A stretch of 64,000 bases of DNA from CAJXSN01 sp947492235 (GTDB lineage: Bacteria > Pseudomonadota > Alphaproteobacteria > Sphingomonadales > Sphingomonadaceae): assembly GCF_042492175.1 (NCBI RefSeq), contig NZ_CP170453.1, positions 1,426,001 to 1,490,000 of the forward strand. Direction: 5' to 3'. The notes beneath the pieces are model-generated. The model saw only the letters and a list, made by a program, of their open reading frames with translations, was not told the DNA's origin and did not search any database. The first letter of the stretch is position 1. Each line of letters starts with the position of its first letter. The position numbers and the translations under genes are program-made. Shown piece after piece: positions 47,593 to 57,142 of this stretch.

Positions 47593-49005
47593 TCAGCTTT
47601 TGTCGGAAAGATTCCCGAGGCCGTGGCGGTGCAATTTGGAATAGAGGCTCTGGCGGCTCAGTCCCAGGATCTCCGCCGCAGAGGCGCGATTGTCAGAAGT
47701 GTGGATCAACGCCGCCTCGATGCACATGCGCTCGATCAAATCGCTGCTCTCGCGCACGATTTCCTTCAGCGGCCTACGCCCGACCAGTTCGGTCAGTTGA
47801 TCGACAGAGCGCAATTCCTCGCCCGATCCGGGCAAATCACGTTCCCGCCGACCGACTGTGCGGACCGAGTATCCGAACAGCGGCTGGTCCTGCTCGATCA
47901 TGATGGCAGAGATTTCGACCGGCTCCTCGCCGCCGCTCAGATCGTTGACCACAGAGCTGAAATTGCGGACATTCTGGTGATCTTTCAGCTGCTTGCGCAG
48001 CAGGTTCAGATCGACATCGGGGCGTCCGATAAACCGGTTGAGCGATACGCCGACCAATTGCTCCTGCGATCCGGCCTGCACCAGTTCGGCAAAGGCGCGG
48101 TTGGCCACGACGATTTCCTGCTTGCTGTTCGCCAGAACGAACGCATCGGGCATCTGCTCGACCGCATCGAGAACGTAGCGATCCGATTGCCTGCCGGGGA
48201 CCCGGTGTTCCCCGTCATCGATATTGACCAGCCAGTACTGTTTTCCCGATTGCCGGAAAGCCGACATGGTCAGCCGCACAGGATCGCCCTGACCGGCGAG
48301 CTGGATACTGACAGGATCGGACACATTGCTGACCGACGCCGCGCCGATATGGGCGACCAGCGCATCGCGCGATTCCTCGGCCACCAGACTGGTCAGCGAT
48401 TTGCTGTCGAGACTGCCCGGAGCGGCATTGACCAGACTATGCAGCGCGCTGTTCGCCTGCTGGATGCTGAGATCGTCTGCATCGACAATCATCACCGGAT
48501 AGGAGATGTTGTCGAACAGCAGGCGATATCGGGTCTCTGTCTGGCGCAGATTGAGGTAATCGCGCTCCATCGATTGCTGCGTTCGCAGCAGCCGTTGTTG
48601 CAAGGCGGAAACGACGCGCAAATCGCGGCCGACGGCAATCGTCCAGGGGCCGCTTTCCGGTTTGATCGTGCGATATTTGACGGGAATATCCTCGCCGTCA
48701 TGGTGATGGTTGACTTGCCGCCATTTGGTATCGAGCCCCTGCCTTGAATCGAGCATCCGCTCGATTTTCGGCTGGCTTTCGACGGTTACCGTCTCGGCCC
48801 ATTTCTTGCCGATCCAGCGGTTGGCGAGCTGATATTCCTTGCCGCTGAATGCCACGTCGCGGATGACATTGCTTTCATCGATGGCCAGCATGAAGTCACC
48901 GGCGCAATAGGCGAGCTCTACGAAATCATCCTGGCTGAAGCCTGAGAACATCGCATCCGCATCGCTGAACGGGGTGCGCTCATTTCCAGAAGCTCGAAGG
49001 TCCAT
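47593..49005 (-). CDS. ppsR: PpsR/CrtJ photosynthesis repressor (PAS-PAS-HTH)
   Basis: 470 residues. An N-terminal domain and PAS domains (about 30-130, 160-260, 280-400; RYRLLFDNISYPVMIVD and VLDAVEQMPDAFVLANSK are PAS helices), then a Fis-type HTH at the C-terminus (NRASAAEILGLSRQSLYSKLHRHGL). Only two cysteines occur: Cys34 and Cys428. Cys428, just before the HTH, matches Cys424 (R. sphaeroides) or Cys420 (CrtJ), while the second Cys (251/249) that forms the disulfide in Rhodobacter is missing. It represses bch/crt/puc genes aerobically by binding TGT-N12-ACA. It is 12 nt downstream of ppaA. Confidence 0.95.
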   Translation of the reverse strand: MDLRASGNERTPFSDADAMFSGFSQDDFVELAYCAGDFMLAIDESNVIRDVAFSGKEYQLANRWIGKKWAETVTVESQPKIERMLDSRQGLDTKWRQVNHHHDGEDIPVKYRTIKPESGPWTIAVGRDLRVVSALQQRLLRTQQSMERDYLNLRQTETRYRLLFDNISYPVMIVDADDLSIQQANSALHSLVNAAPGSLDSKSLTSLVAEESRDALVAHIGAASVSNVSDPVSIQLAGQGDPVRLTMSAFRQSGKQYWLVNIDDGEHRVPGRQSDRYVLDAVEQMPDAFVLANSKQEIVVANRAFAELVQAGSQEQLVGVSLNRFIGRPDVDLNLLRKQLKDHQNVRNFSSVVNDLSGGEEPVEISAIMIEQDQPLFGYSVRTVGRRERDLPGSGEELRSVDQLTELVGRRPLKEIVRESSDLIERMCIEAALIHTSDNRASAAEILGLSRQSLYSKLHRHGLGNLSDKS

Positions 49006-49017
49006 GACCGGGCCGAC

Positions 49018-49965
49018 CTATGCCAGCAGATCAGGCGCTGTCGCCTCTAACGGGACCAACCGGTTAGCCAGCTCGATCGCGGTCACAGCATCGGGCGCAG
49101 TGCCGTCGGCACCGCATGCGCGCACCAAATCGGGATTCTCGTTGATCAGCCGCCCGCCGAGCATGACGCACACTCCGGAATTTTTGGATACGGACCGGAT
49201 CGAAGTGATCAGCCCTGCGATCTCTTCGCTAGGGCAGTCATTGCTGAGGGTCAATCCGACCAGATCGTAATGTCGTCCGGCAAATTTTCCGGTCAGCTCG
49301 GAGCGTGTGGGCTCCATCAGAATATCGGCGTCCCAACCCGCGCGCTGGAAGCATTCTGCCACCATTAGAGTGCCCAGACTGTGCTGTTCGCCGGGCATGG
49401 TGGAGAACAAGGCCGACCGGCGACCTTGCCCGGGCTTCCCGCTGGGCGGGATACGCAGAGTCAATTCGCGCAAGACTTCCTGAATGCGCCACAGGCCCAT
49501 CGTCACATCGACGAAATCTTCGCTGTCTTCTTCCCAGAATTCGCCCAGGCGCCGTGCAGACGGGGCGAGAAGGTTGACATAGATCGCTTCCACCGAGCTC
49601 CCGGTGGCAAGGCAATTGTCGATAAAATCGAGCAGTTCGGACGCTTCGCTCTTCAAAGTCAGATCGGTGAAGGCTTCTACATCTTCTGCCGAAATAGGCC
49701 GTTTGCGCTCGGTACCAATGGTTTCCGCGAGGCCTTGCTTGCCGATCCGGCGGGAAGGCTTGCCTCGCCCTGCAATCAGCTTCGGGATCACGATGTTTTC
49801 AAGCAAGACGGACAAGTCGAACGCGCCTTTGGGATCATGTACAATCGTGCAGACATGCGGCTCGGCTGCGGTCTCATCAAGCTCCCGCGCAGCATCGTTC
49901 TTGCGGCCGCTACGCCAGTCGACGTATTTCGAACGCAGTTCCTTCATGCTGAAAACCGAGGCCAT
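49018..49965 (-). CDS. ppaA: B12-binding photosynthesis regulator PpaA/AerR
   Basis: 315 residues. The C-terminal B12-binding domain contains GLWRIQEVLRE, the cobalamin His195 in MPGEQHSLGTLMVAEC, and DLVGLTLSND with a cobalamin-binding fold ending GGRLINENPDLVRACGADGTA. PpaA/AerR binds light-sensitive adenosylcobalamin or hydroxocobalamin and modulates PpsR/CrtJ binding. The gene adjoins ppsR in this order in many PGCs. It is divergent from bchF across a 185-bp region with a perfect PpsR site. The name aerR is equally applicable. Confidence 0.92.
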   Translation of the reverse strand: MASVFSMKELRSKYVDWRSGRKNDAARELDETAAEPHVCTIVHDPKGAFDLSVLLENIVIPKLIAGRGKPSRRIGKQGLAETIGTERKRPISAEDVEAFTDLTLKSEASELLDFIDNCLATGSSVEAIYVNLLAPSARRLGEFWEEDSEDFVDVTMGLWRIQEVLRELTLRIPPSGKPGQGRRSALFSTMPGEQHSLGTLMVAECFQRAGWDADILMEPTRSELTGKFAGRHYDLVGLTLSNDCPSEEIAGLITSIRSVSKNSGVCVMLGGRLINENPDLVRACGADGTAPDAVTAIELANRLVPLEATAPDLLA

Positions 49966-50096
49966 AGACAGGCTCTCCCACCGATTGGGGCGGCATAATA
50001 TAACGCCGTCCCGGCAGGCAGTTTTCTGCTCTGCGCGAGTCGCAGGCTATGGGAAAATCCCGCGCTTGGCAATTATCCTGTGTCAACTTTTCTATA

Positions 50097-50114
50097 TGTC
50101 CAAAAAACTTGACA
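50097..50114. promoter_or_regulatory. PpsR/CrtJ operator between ppaA and bchF
   Basis: TGTCCAAAAAACTTGACA is a perfect TGT-N12-ACA site. Its right end is a consensus TTGACA (50109-50114), possible -35 of bchF, with TAGTTT at 50133 as a weak -10. A further TGTC half-element begins at 50081, toward ppaA. Confidence 0.8.
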
Positions 50115-50150
50115 CTTTGCTCCGGCAGGCCGTAGTTTCCGCAGGGTATA

Positions 50151-50720
50151 GTGGCGGGAGAAGGTCAGCTGTCCAGGAACGGACCAGACGCATTGGCGCA
50201 AAACGCCGGAAATGCTGCGCCCGAGAGCGGAAAGCACGGTCTTTACACGCCCGAGCAACGCAAGCGCCGTGACGAGTCGGTCTGGACCACGATTCAGGGT
50301 GCACTCGCTCCGATCCAGTTCCTTATCTTCGCTGTCAGCCTTGCTCTGGTGGTGCGGTTCCTCGCCACGGGCGAGGGCGAAACGGCGGCGGAGATTTCCA
50401 TCGTTCTGAAGACCTGCGCGCTTTACGCCATCATGATCACCGGCTCGATCTGGGAGAAAGTGGTCTTCGACAAGTGGCTGTTTGCCAAGCCGTTCTTCTG
50501 GGAAGACGTATTCAGCATGGCGGTGCTGGCGCTGCACACGGCCTATCTAGTGATGCTCTTCACCGGCTGGGGCACCACGCACCAGCAGATGTATGTCGCT
50601 CTGGCCGCCTATGGCACCTATCTCGTCAATGCCGGCCAGTTCCTCTGGAAACTGCGGCTCGCGCGCTTGCAAGGGCGGCAGATTGAGCAAGACAGCATGC
50701 GGCTGGCGGTGGCGGCATGA
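50151..50720 (+). CDS. bchF: 3-vinyl bacteriochlorophyllide hydratase (BchF)
   Basis: Up to 189 residues from GTG 50151; TTG 50193 is an alternative, and the family core starts at LYTPEQRKRRDESVW. TM segments APIQFLIFAVSLALVVRFL, YAIMITGSIWEKVVFDKWL, VFSMAVLALHTAYLVML and MYVALAAYGTYLVNAGQFLWKLRLAR are typical. It hydrates the 3-vinyl group to 3-hydroxyethyl. First gene of the bchFNBHLM-lhaA-puh operon; its stop overlaps the bchN start (ATGA). Start choice is moderate confidence. Confidence 0.93.
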   Translation: MAGEGQLSRNGPDALAQNAGNAAPESGKHGLYTPEQRKRRDESVWTTIQGALAPIQFLIFAVSLALVVRFLATGEGETAAEISIVLKTCALYAIMITGSIWEKVVFDKWLFAKPFFWEDVFSMAVLALHTAYLVMLFTGWGTTHQQMYVALAAYGTYLVNAGQFLWKLRLARLQGRQIEQDSMRLAVAA

Positions 50721-52000
50721 ACGCGCCCGCTGCCCTGAAGGCTCCCGCCGGCGCCGACTGTGCGCCCGTCTTGAAAGAGCGCGGCCAGCGCGAAGTGTTC
50801 TGCGGACTGACAGGCATCATCTGGCTTCATCGCAAGATGCAGGACGCGTTCTTCCTTGTGGTCGGTTCGCGCACCTGCGCGCATCTGATCCAGTCCGCAG
50901 CGGGCGTGATGATATTTGCCGAACCACGCTTTGCCACGGCCATCATGGAAGAGCGGGACCTCGCAGGTCTGGCCGACGCCAATGAGGAACTCGACCGGAT
51001 TGTCGACCAGCTTCTAGCCCGCCGCCCCGAGATCAAGTCGCTGTTTCTGGTCGGCAGCTGCCCGTCCGAAGTGATCAAGCTCGACCTGTCGAAAGCGGCT
51101 CAGCGGCTATCCATGAAGCACGCGCCACAGGTCCGCGTGCTCAACTATTCCGGCAGCGGGATTGAGACGACCTTTACGCAGGGCGAGGACGCCTGCCTCG
51201 AAGCGCTGGTCCCGGAAATGCCGGTGCTGGACGCGGATGCGCCTGCCAATCTGGTGATTGTCGGCTCCCTGCCCGATATCGTCGAGGACCAGTTCAAGCG
51301 TCTGTTCGCAGGCATCGGGATCGAGCATGTCGCAAGCCTGCCGGAACGCGCGGTGGCGGATTTGCCCGGCGTCGGCCCCAATACGCGCTTCCTGCTGGCC
51401 CAGCCTTTCCTGAATGATACCGCGCACCAGTTGACGAAGCGCGGGGCGCGCCGGATCGATGCGCTTTTCCCGTTCGGAGTGGAAGGCACCAGCAACTGGC
51501 TCCACGCGGCCGCGGCTGCGTTCGGAATTGACGCCGCGCATGTCGATGCGGTTATCGCGCCTTATCAGGAGCGTGCGCGCACCGCCTTGGCCCATCAGCG
51601 CGAGCGGCTGGCGGGGAAGACCATCTTCTTCATGCCGGATTCGCAGCTGGAAGTTCCGCTTGCACGCTTCCTGGCGAACGAGCTGGGCATGATCCCGATC
51701 GAAGTCGGCACGCCCTATCTGCACACCGCCCATATGGCGCAGGAATTGGCAGCGTTGCCCGCTGGCGTGCAGCTGAGCGAGGGGCAGGATGTCGACAAGC
51801 AGCTGGACCGGGTGCGCAGCGCCAAGCCCGACCTTACGGTGTGCGGGCTGGGCCTCGCCAATCCGCTTGAGGCCGAAGGGCTGTCCACCAAATGGGCGAT
51901 CGAGCTGGTCTTCTCCCCGATCCACGGTTTCGACCAGGCGGGCGATCTGGCGGAGCTGTTTGCCCGCCCGCTGCGCCGCCGCGATGTGTTGAAGGTATAG
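50717..52000 (+). CDS. bchN: Light-independent protochlorophyllide reductase subunit N (BchN)
   Basis: 427 residues, NifD-like. The three [4Fe-4S] cluster ligands of BchN are recognised as Cys29 (VFCGLTGII), Cys54 (SRTCAHLI) and Cys115 (VGSCPSEVI), matching the spacing of Cys26/51/112 of R. capsulatus. LNYSGSGIETTFTQGED follows. With BchB and BchL it reduces the D ring of protochlorophyllide without light. ATGA overlap with bchF, and 4 nt before bchB. Confidence 0.98.
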   Translation: MNAPAALKAPAGADCAPVLKERGQREVFCGLTGIIWLHRKMQDAFFLVVGSRTCAHLIQSAAGVMIFAEPRFATAIMEERDLAGLADANEELDRIVDQLLARRPEIKSLFLVGSCPSEVIKLDLSKAAQRLSMKHAPQVRVLNYSGSGIETTFTQGEDACLEALVPEMPVLDADAPANLVIVGSLPDIVEDQFKRLFAGIGIEHVASLPERAVADLPGVGPNTRFLLAQPFLNDTAHQLTKRGARRIDALFPFGVEGTSNWLHAAAAAFGIDAAHVDAVIAPYQERARTALAHQRERLAGKTIFFMPDSQLEVPLARFLANELGMIPIEVGTPYLHTAHMAQELAALPAGVQLSEGQDVDKQLDRVRSAKPDLTVCGLGLANPLEAEGLSTKWAIELVFSPIHGFDQAGDLAELFARPLRRRDVLKV

Positions 52001-52004
52001 CGCG

Positions 52005-53540
52005 ATGCAGCTTTCCGTCTGGACATATGAAGGCCCGCCCCATGTCGGCGCGATGCGCGTTGCGACGGGGATGAAGGGCATTCACTACCTGCTGCATTCA
52101 CCGCAGGGCGATACCTATGCCGATCTGCTGTTCACTATGATCGAGCGGCGCGACCAGCGGCCGCCGGTAACCTACACAACATTTCAGGCGCGCGATCTGG
52201 GCAAAGATACGTCCCAGCTTTTCCAGGACGCGGCCAACGATCTGATCGAGCGCTACGCCCCCGATGCCCTGCTGGTGGGTGCATCCTGCACAGCCGAACT
52301 CATTCAGGACGATCCCGCCGGGCTGGTCGAAAAGATGGGTCTGCCGCTGCCGGTGGTGCCGCTGGAGCTGCCCAGCTACCAGCGCAAGGAACATTGGGGC
52401 GCCGCAGAGACGTTCTACCAGATTGTCCGCACGCTGTGCGACAAGACCCGCACTGCCAGCGACCCTGCCGGACGCCGCCCGCTCGCCAATCTGCTTGGGC
52501 CGACCGCGCTGGGCTTCCGCAACCGCGACGACATAGTCGAAGTCACCGGCCTGCTCGACAAATTGGGCGTCGATGTGAATGTCGTCGCCCCGCTAGGCGC
52601 GAGCGCGGCCGATATCGCCCGGCTGGGCGAGGCGGATTTCAACATCGTCATGTATCCCGAAACTGGCGATCTGGCGGCGGATTATCTCAAGCGAGAATTT
52701 GGCCAGCCAGCCATTCGCACGGTTCCCATCGGCGTAGGCGCAACGCAGGATTTCGTCCGCGAAGTCGCGGAGCTGGCAGGGACCGATCCCGAGCCTCTGC
52801 TGGCCGAGGGCCTCTCGCGCCTGTCATGGTGGAGCCGCTCGGTCGATTCCAATTACCTGACCGGCAAGCGCGTTTTCATCTTTGGTGACGGCACGCACGC
52901 GGTGGCCGCCGCTCGGGTTGCTTCGGAGGAGATGGGCTTCAAGGTCGTCGGCCTTGGTTGCTACAACAGGGAATATGCCCGCGATGTGCGCGCTGCGGCG
53001 AAGACATACGGTGTCGAACCACTGATCACCGACGATCATCTGGCGGTCGAAAGCGCGATCGAGGCGGCGCAGCCGGAGCTGGTGCTGGGCACCCAGATGG
53101 AGCGCCACATCGCCAAACGCTTTGGCATTGGCTGCTCGGTCATTTCCTCACCGGTCCATGTGCAAGATTTCCCCGCGCGGTATTCGCCGCATATGGGCTT
53201 TGAAGGCGCGAACGTGCTGTTCGACGAATGGGTTCACCCGCTCGTGATGGGGCTGGAAGAGCACCTGCTGACCATGTTCCGCGACGATTTCGAGTTCAAC
53301 GACAGCGCCGTGCCCTCGCATCTCGGACCCGGACATTCTGTCCCTCAAGAGCAGGTCGCAGAACCGGCAAATGACAGCGAAGCGGTGTGGAGCGACGATG
53401 CCCAGCGTGAACTGAAGAAAATCCCGTTCTTCGTGCGCGGCAAGGCTCGTAAGAACACCGAGGCCTTTGCCGCCGAACGGGGTGTCGGGACCATCGAGCT
53501 GGAAACGCTTTACGAAGCGAAGGCGCATTATGCCCGGTAG
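52005..53540 (+). CDS. bchB: Light-independent protochlorophyllide reductase subunit B (BchB)
   Basis: 511 residues, NifK-like. The N-terminus MQLSVWTYEGPPHVGAMRVA is invariant, and Asp36 in HSPQGDTYAD is the unusual aspartate fourth ligand to the shared [4Fe-4S] cluster. VGASCTAELIQDDPAGL is present; the C-terminal PCP_red domain (WSDDAQRELKKIPFFVRGKARKNTEAFA) is intact. It forms the catalytic tetramer with BchN. The final 11 nt overlap bchH. Confidence 0.98.
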   Translation: MQLSVWTYEGPPHVGAMRVATGMKGIHYLLHSPQGDTYADLLFTMIERRDQRPPVTYTTFQARDLGKDTSQLFQDAANDLIERYAPDALLVGASCTAELIQDDPAGLVEKMGLPLPVVPLELPSYQRKEHWGAAETFYQIVRTLCDKTRTASDPAGRRPLANLLGPTALGFRNRDDIVEVTGLLDKLGVDVNVVAPLGASAADIARLGEADFNIVMYPETGDLAADYLKREFGQPAIRTVPIGVGATQDFVREVAELAGTDPEPLLAEGLSRLSWWSRSVDSNYLTGKRVFIFGDGTHAVAAARVASEEMGFKVVGLGCYNREYARDVRAAAKTYGVEPLITDDHLAVESAIEAAQPELVLGTQMERHIAKRFGIGCSVISSPVHVQDFPARYSPHMGFEGANVLFDEWVHPLVMGLEEHLLTMFRDDFEFNDSAVPSHLGPGHSVPQEQVAEPANDSEAVWSDDAQRELKKIPFFVRGKARKNTEAFAAERGVGTIELETLYEAKAHYAR

Positions 53541-56500
53541 CGTCTCCTCGAACTCCCCCGCTGTTCGGGCAGTGATTATCACGCTGGACAACCATCTGGC
53601 GGGCGCAGTGGAGCGCGCGAACGAGCAGCTGGCGCGCGATAATGTGACGCTGTCGCTCTATGCCGCGTCCGACTGGGACCGCGACCCTGCCGTTCTGGAG
53701 CGCGCCAAGGCCGACATCGCGAAGGCCGATATCATCATCGCCACGATGCTGTTTCTGGAAGACCATGTGCGGGCGATCCACCCGGCACTGATGGAGCGGC
53801 GCGAGCACTGCGATGCGATTGTCGGGCTGATGTCGCAAAGCGATATCGTCAAGCTGACCCGGCTCGGCAATTACCGGATGGACAAGCCCGCCAAGGGGCC
53901 GCTGGCGCTGCTCAAGAAATTGCGCGGTTCGAAGAAGCCGGGCGGAAGCTCCGGCGCAGGCCAGATGCGCATGCTGCGCCGTCTGCCCAAGATCCTGAAA
54001 TTCGTACCCGGCTCGGCGCAGGATGTGCGCCAGTATTTCCTGACCATGCAATATTGGCTGGCCGGGTCGGACGACAATGTGGTCGACATGGTGCGCGGCC
54101 TGATCGACCGGTATGCCAGCGGCGAACGTGCCAGCCTGCTCGGCACGATGCCGGTCGATGCCCCGCGCGAATATCCCGAAGTCGGTGTCTATCACCCGCG
54201 CATGAAGGGCCTGATGGCCGAGAGTGCGGCGAAGCTGCCGAAGAGCCGCAAGGCCACCGGCACTGTCGGCGTGCTGATGCTGCGGTCTTATCTGCTGGGC
54301 CGTGATACGGGCCACTATGACGGCATGATCGCCGCCCTTGAGGCGCAGGGTCTGAACGTCATTCCCGCCTTCGCCAGCGGGCTCGATGCGCGGCCTGCGA
54401 TCGACGAATTTTTCATGCGTGACGGCGCATGCATCGTCGACAGCGTGGTCAACCTGACCGGCTTCTCGCTGGTTGGCGGCCCGGCTTACAATGATGTGGA
54501 CGCAGCGGTGGAGGCGCTGACTGCGCTCAACGTTCCTTACATCGCTGCCCATCCGATCGAGTTTCAGTCGCTGGAGCAATGGGGCGCGGGCAAGCAGGGT
54601 TTGCTGCCGCTGGAAACCACCATGATGCAGGCCATTCCAGAGCTGGATGGTGCGATCGTGCCCAGCGTGTTTGGCGGACGCGCGGACGGGTCGCCCGAAG
54701 GGTGCACCGGCTGCGCGCGCAATTGCCATTTCGATGCCGCAAGCAGCGTCCGTGCGATGCAGAGTTGCCCAGACCGGGTGGAAGCGCTGGCAGCCAAGGT
54801 TCAAGGCCTCATCCGTCAGCGTCAGTCCGAAAAGGCTGCGCGCAAGCTGGCCATCGTGCTGTTCAACTTCCCGCCCAATTCCGGTGCAACCGGCACGGCG
54901 GCGCATCTGGCGGTGTTCGAATCGCTCCACGCCACGCTCCGGCGCTTGCAGGCGGAAGGTTATGACTGCGAAGCTCCGGCCACGGTGGACGATCTGCGCG
55001 AAGCGATCCTGCACGGTAATGCCCAGCACTATGGCGCTGATGCCAATGTCGCCGCGCGGATCAGTGCCGACGATCACGTACGCGCCGAACCGTATTTGAA
55101 GGAAATCGAAGCGCAGTGGGGCGCGGCGCCCGGTCGCCAGCAAAGCGACGGGCAAAGCATCCATGTCTATGGCGCGCATTTCGGCAATGTGTTCGTCGGG
55201 GTGCAGCCAGCCTTTGGCTATGAAGGCGATCCGATGCGGCTGCTGTTCGAAGGCGGCTTTACACCGACCCACGCATTCTCGGCCTTTTACCGCTACATCC
55301 GCGAAGATTTCGGAGCCGATGCGGCGCTGCATTTCGGCACCCATGGCGCGCTGGAATTCATGCCGGGCAAGCAGGCCGGAATGAGCGGCGATTGTTGGCC
55401 GGAACGCCTGATCGGCGATCTGCCCAATTACTATCTCTACGCGTCGAACAACCCCTCGGAAGGCATCATTGCCAAGCGGCGTTCGGGCGCGACCTTGGTC
55501 AGCTACCTTACCCCGCCACTAGCCGAGGCAGGGCTCACCAAGGGCTTCGGAGAATTGAAAGCGCTGGTCGAACGCTTTCGCACCAGCGATCCTGCCGATC
55601 CCGAACGCGCAGAGCTTGATACCATGATCCGCGATGCGTGCGACGAGCTGGATATCGGTGTGGGTGATATCGAGACACTGGCCGGCCGGGTTTACGAGAT
55701 CGAGCGCGAACTGATCCCGCATGGCCTGCATGTCTTTGGCGGAGCAATGTCGCCGGAAGAACGCGGCGATCTGGTCGATGCGATGTTGGCTGCGACCCCG
55801 GCACTGGACCGGGCCGAGCTGGAAACGACGATCGATGCGAATGATGAGCTGGGTGCATTGATGCGCGCGCTGGATGGCAATTACGTGCCGCCTGCACCGG
55901 GCGGCGATGTGCTCCACAATCCCGAGGTTCTCCCGACGGGCCGGAACATCCACGGCTTCGATCCCTTCCGCCTGCCCAGCAGCTTTGCCTGCAAGCAGGG
56001 CGCGGCGCAGGCCGAACAACTCTTGGCGCGCCATGCTGCCGGCGGCGCGGCTCTGCCGGAAAGCATCGCCATGGTACTTTGGGGTACGGATAATCTGAAG
56101 AGCGAAGGCGCGCAGATTGCGCAGGCCATGGCGCTGCTCGGCGCGCGGCCCCGGTTCGACGATTATGGCCGTCTGGCCGGTGCGGAATTGATCCCGCTGG
56201 AAGAGCTGGGCCGACCGCGCATCGACGTGGTGGTGACGCTGTCCGGCATCTTCCGCGATCTGTTGCCGCTGCAAACCCGGATGATTGCCGAGGCGACCTA
56301 TCTGGCGACCATGGCCGATGAGGCGCCGGAGCAGAACTTCGTGCGCAAGCACAGCCTCGCGCATCAGGCCAGGCATGGCTGCGATCTGGAAACGGCCGCT
56401 CTCAGGGTCTTCTCGAATGCACAAGGTGCCTACGGCGCGAATGTGAACATGATGATTGATGGCGGAGCGTGGGACGATCCCGAAGAACTGGCCAGCATGT

Positions 56501-57126
56501 TCGAAACCCACAAAGGCTATGCCTATGGCCGCACGGGCCAGCCCACACAGCACCGCGAGCTGCTCGAAAGCGAGCTGGCGCAGGTCGACCTGACCTACCA
56601 GAATCTGGAATCGGTGGAGCTCGGCGTCACCGATATCGATCATTACGTCGATGGTCTGGGCGGCATGAGCAGGGCGGTCGAGAAAGCGCGCGGCACGGCG
56701 GCCCCTGTCTATGTGGTCGATGCGACGCAGGGCGACACCAAAGTGCGCACACTGGGCGAGCAGATCGATCTGGAAACCCGTACCCGCATGCTCAACCCGA
56801 AATGGTACGAGGGCATGCTCAAGCATGGCTTCGAAGGCGTGAAGCACATCGAAGGCCATGTGACCAACACGATGGGCTGGTCCGCCACCACCGGAACCGT
56901 GTCGCCATGGGTCTATCAGCAGATCAGCGAGACCTTCGTGCTCGACGAAGACATGCGCAAGCGCCTGTCCGCCCTCAATCCCAAATCCTCGGCCCGCGTC
57001 GCAGAGCGCCTGCTGGAAGCGACCGAACGCGATTTGTGGACCCCCGATGCCGAAACCCTCGCTGCCCTGAAAGCAGCAAGCAATGATCTGGAGGACCGGC
57101 TGGAAGGCCTGGTCCCCGCCGAGTGA
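53530..57126 (+). CDS. bchH: Magnesium chelatase large subunit H (BchH)
   Basis: 1198 residues, the normal size. Starts MPGSVSSNSPAVRAVIITLDNHL, and contains VGVYHPRM, the CobN-type HFGTHGALEFMPGKQAGMSGDCWPERLIGDLPNYYLYASNNPSEG, and SVFGGRADGSPEGCTGCARNC-type cysteine-rich segment (in parts). It binds protoporphyrin IX and is the catalytic subunit of Mg-chelatase with BchI/BchD. Met 53530 is the family start; it overlaps bchB by 11 nt. A homologous cobaltochelatase CobN is excluded by context and by the N-terminal BchH domain. Confidence 0.97.
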   Translation: MPGSVSSNSPAVRAVIITLDNHLAGAVERANEQLARDNVTLSLYAASDWDRDPAVLERAKADIAKADIIIATMLFLEDHVRAIHPALMERREHCDAIVGLMSQSDIVKLTRLGNYRMDKPAKGPLALLKKLRGSKKPGGSSGAGQMRMLRRLPKILKFVPGSAQDVRQYFLTMQYWLAGSDDNVVDMVRGLIDRYASGERASLLGTMPVDAPREYPEVGVYHPRMKGLMAESAAKLPKSRKATGTVGVLMLRSYLLGRDTGHYDGMIAALEAQGLNVIPAFASGLDARPAIDEFFMRDGACIVDSVVNLTGFSLVGGPAYNDVDAAVEALTALNVPYIAAHPIEFQSLEQWGAGKQGLLPLETTMMQAIPELDGAIVPSVFGGRADGSPEGCTGCARNCHFDAASSVRAMQSCPDRVEALAAKVQGLIRQRQSEKAARKLAIVLFNFPPNSGATGTAAHLAVFESLHATLRRLQAEGYDCEAPATVDDLREAILHGNAQHYGADANVAARISADDHVRAEPYLKEIEAQWGAAPGRQQSDGQSIHVYGAHFGNVFVGVQPAFGYEGDPMRLLFEGGFTPTHAFSAFYRYIREDFGADAALHFGTHGALEFMPGKQAGMSGDCWPERLIGDLPNYYLYASNNPSEGIIAKRRSGATLVSYLTPPLAEAGLTKGFGELKALVERFRTSDPADPERAELDTMIRDACDELDIGVGDIETLAGRVYEIERELIPHGLHVFGGAMSPEERGDLVDAMLAATPALDRAELETTIDANDELGALMRALDGNYVPPAPGGDVLHNPEVLPTGRNIHGFDPFRLPSSFACKQGAAQAEQLLARHAAGGAALPESIAMVLWGTDNLKSEGAQIAQAMALLGARPRFDDYGRLAGAELIPLEELGRPRIDVVVTLSGIFRDLLPLQTRMIAEATYLATMADEAPEQNFVRKHSLAHQARHGCDLETAALRVFSNAQGAYGANVNMMIDGGAWDDPEELASMFETHKGYAYGRTGQPTQHRELLESELAQVDLTYQNLESVELGVTDIDHYVDGLGGMSRAVEKARGTAAPVYVVDATQGDTKVRTLGEQIDLETRTRMLNPKWYEGMLKHGFEGVKHIEGHVTNTMGWSATTGTVSPWVYQQISETFVLDEDMRKRLSALNPKSSARVAERLLEATERDLWTPDAETLAALKAASNDLEDRLEGLVPAE

Positions 57127-57142
57127 ACTGGAGAGAAAAGCC

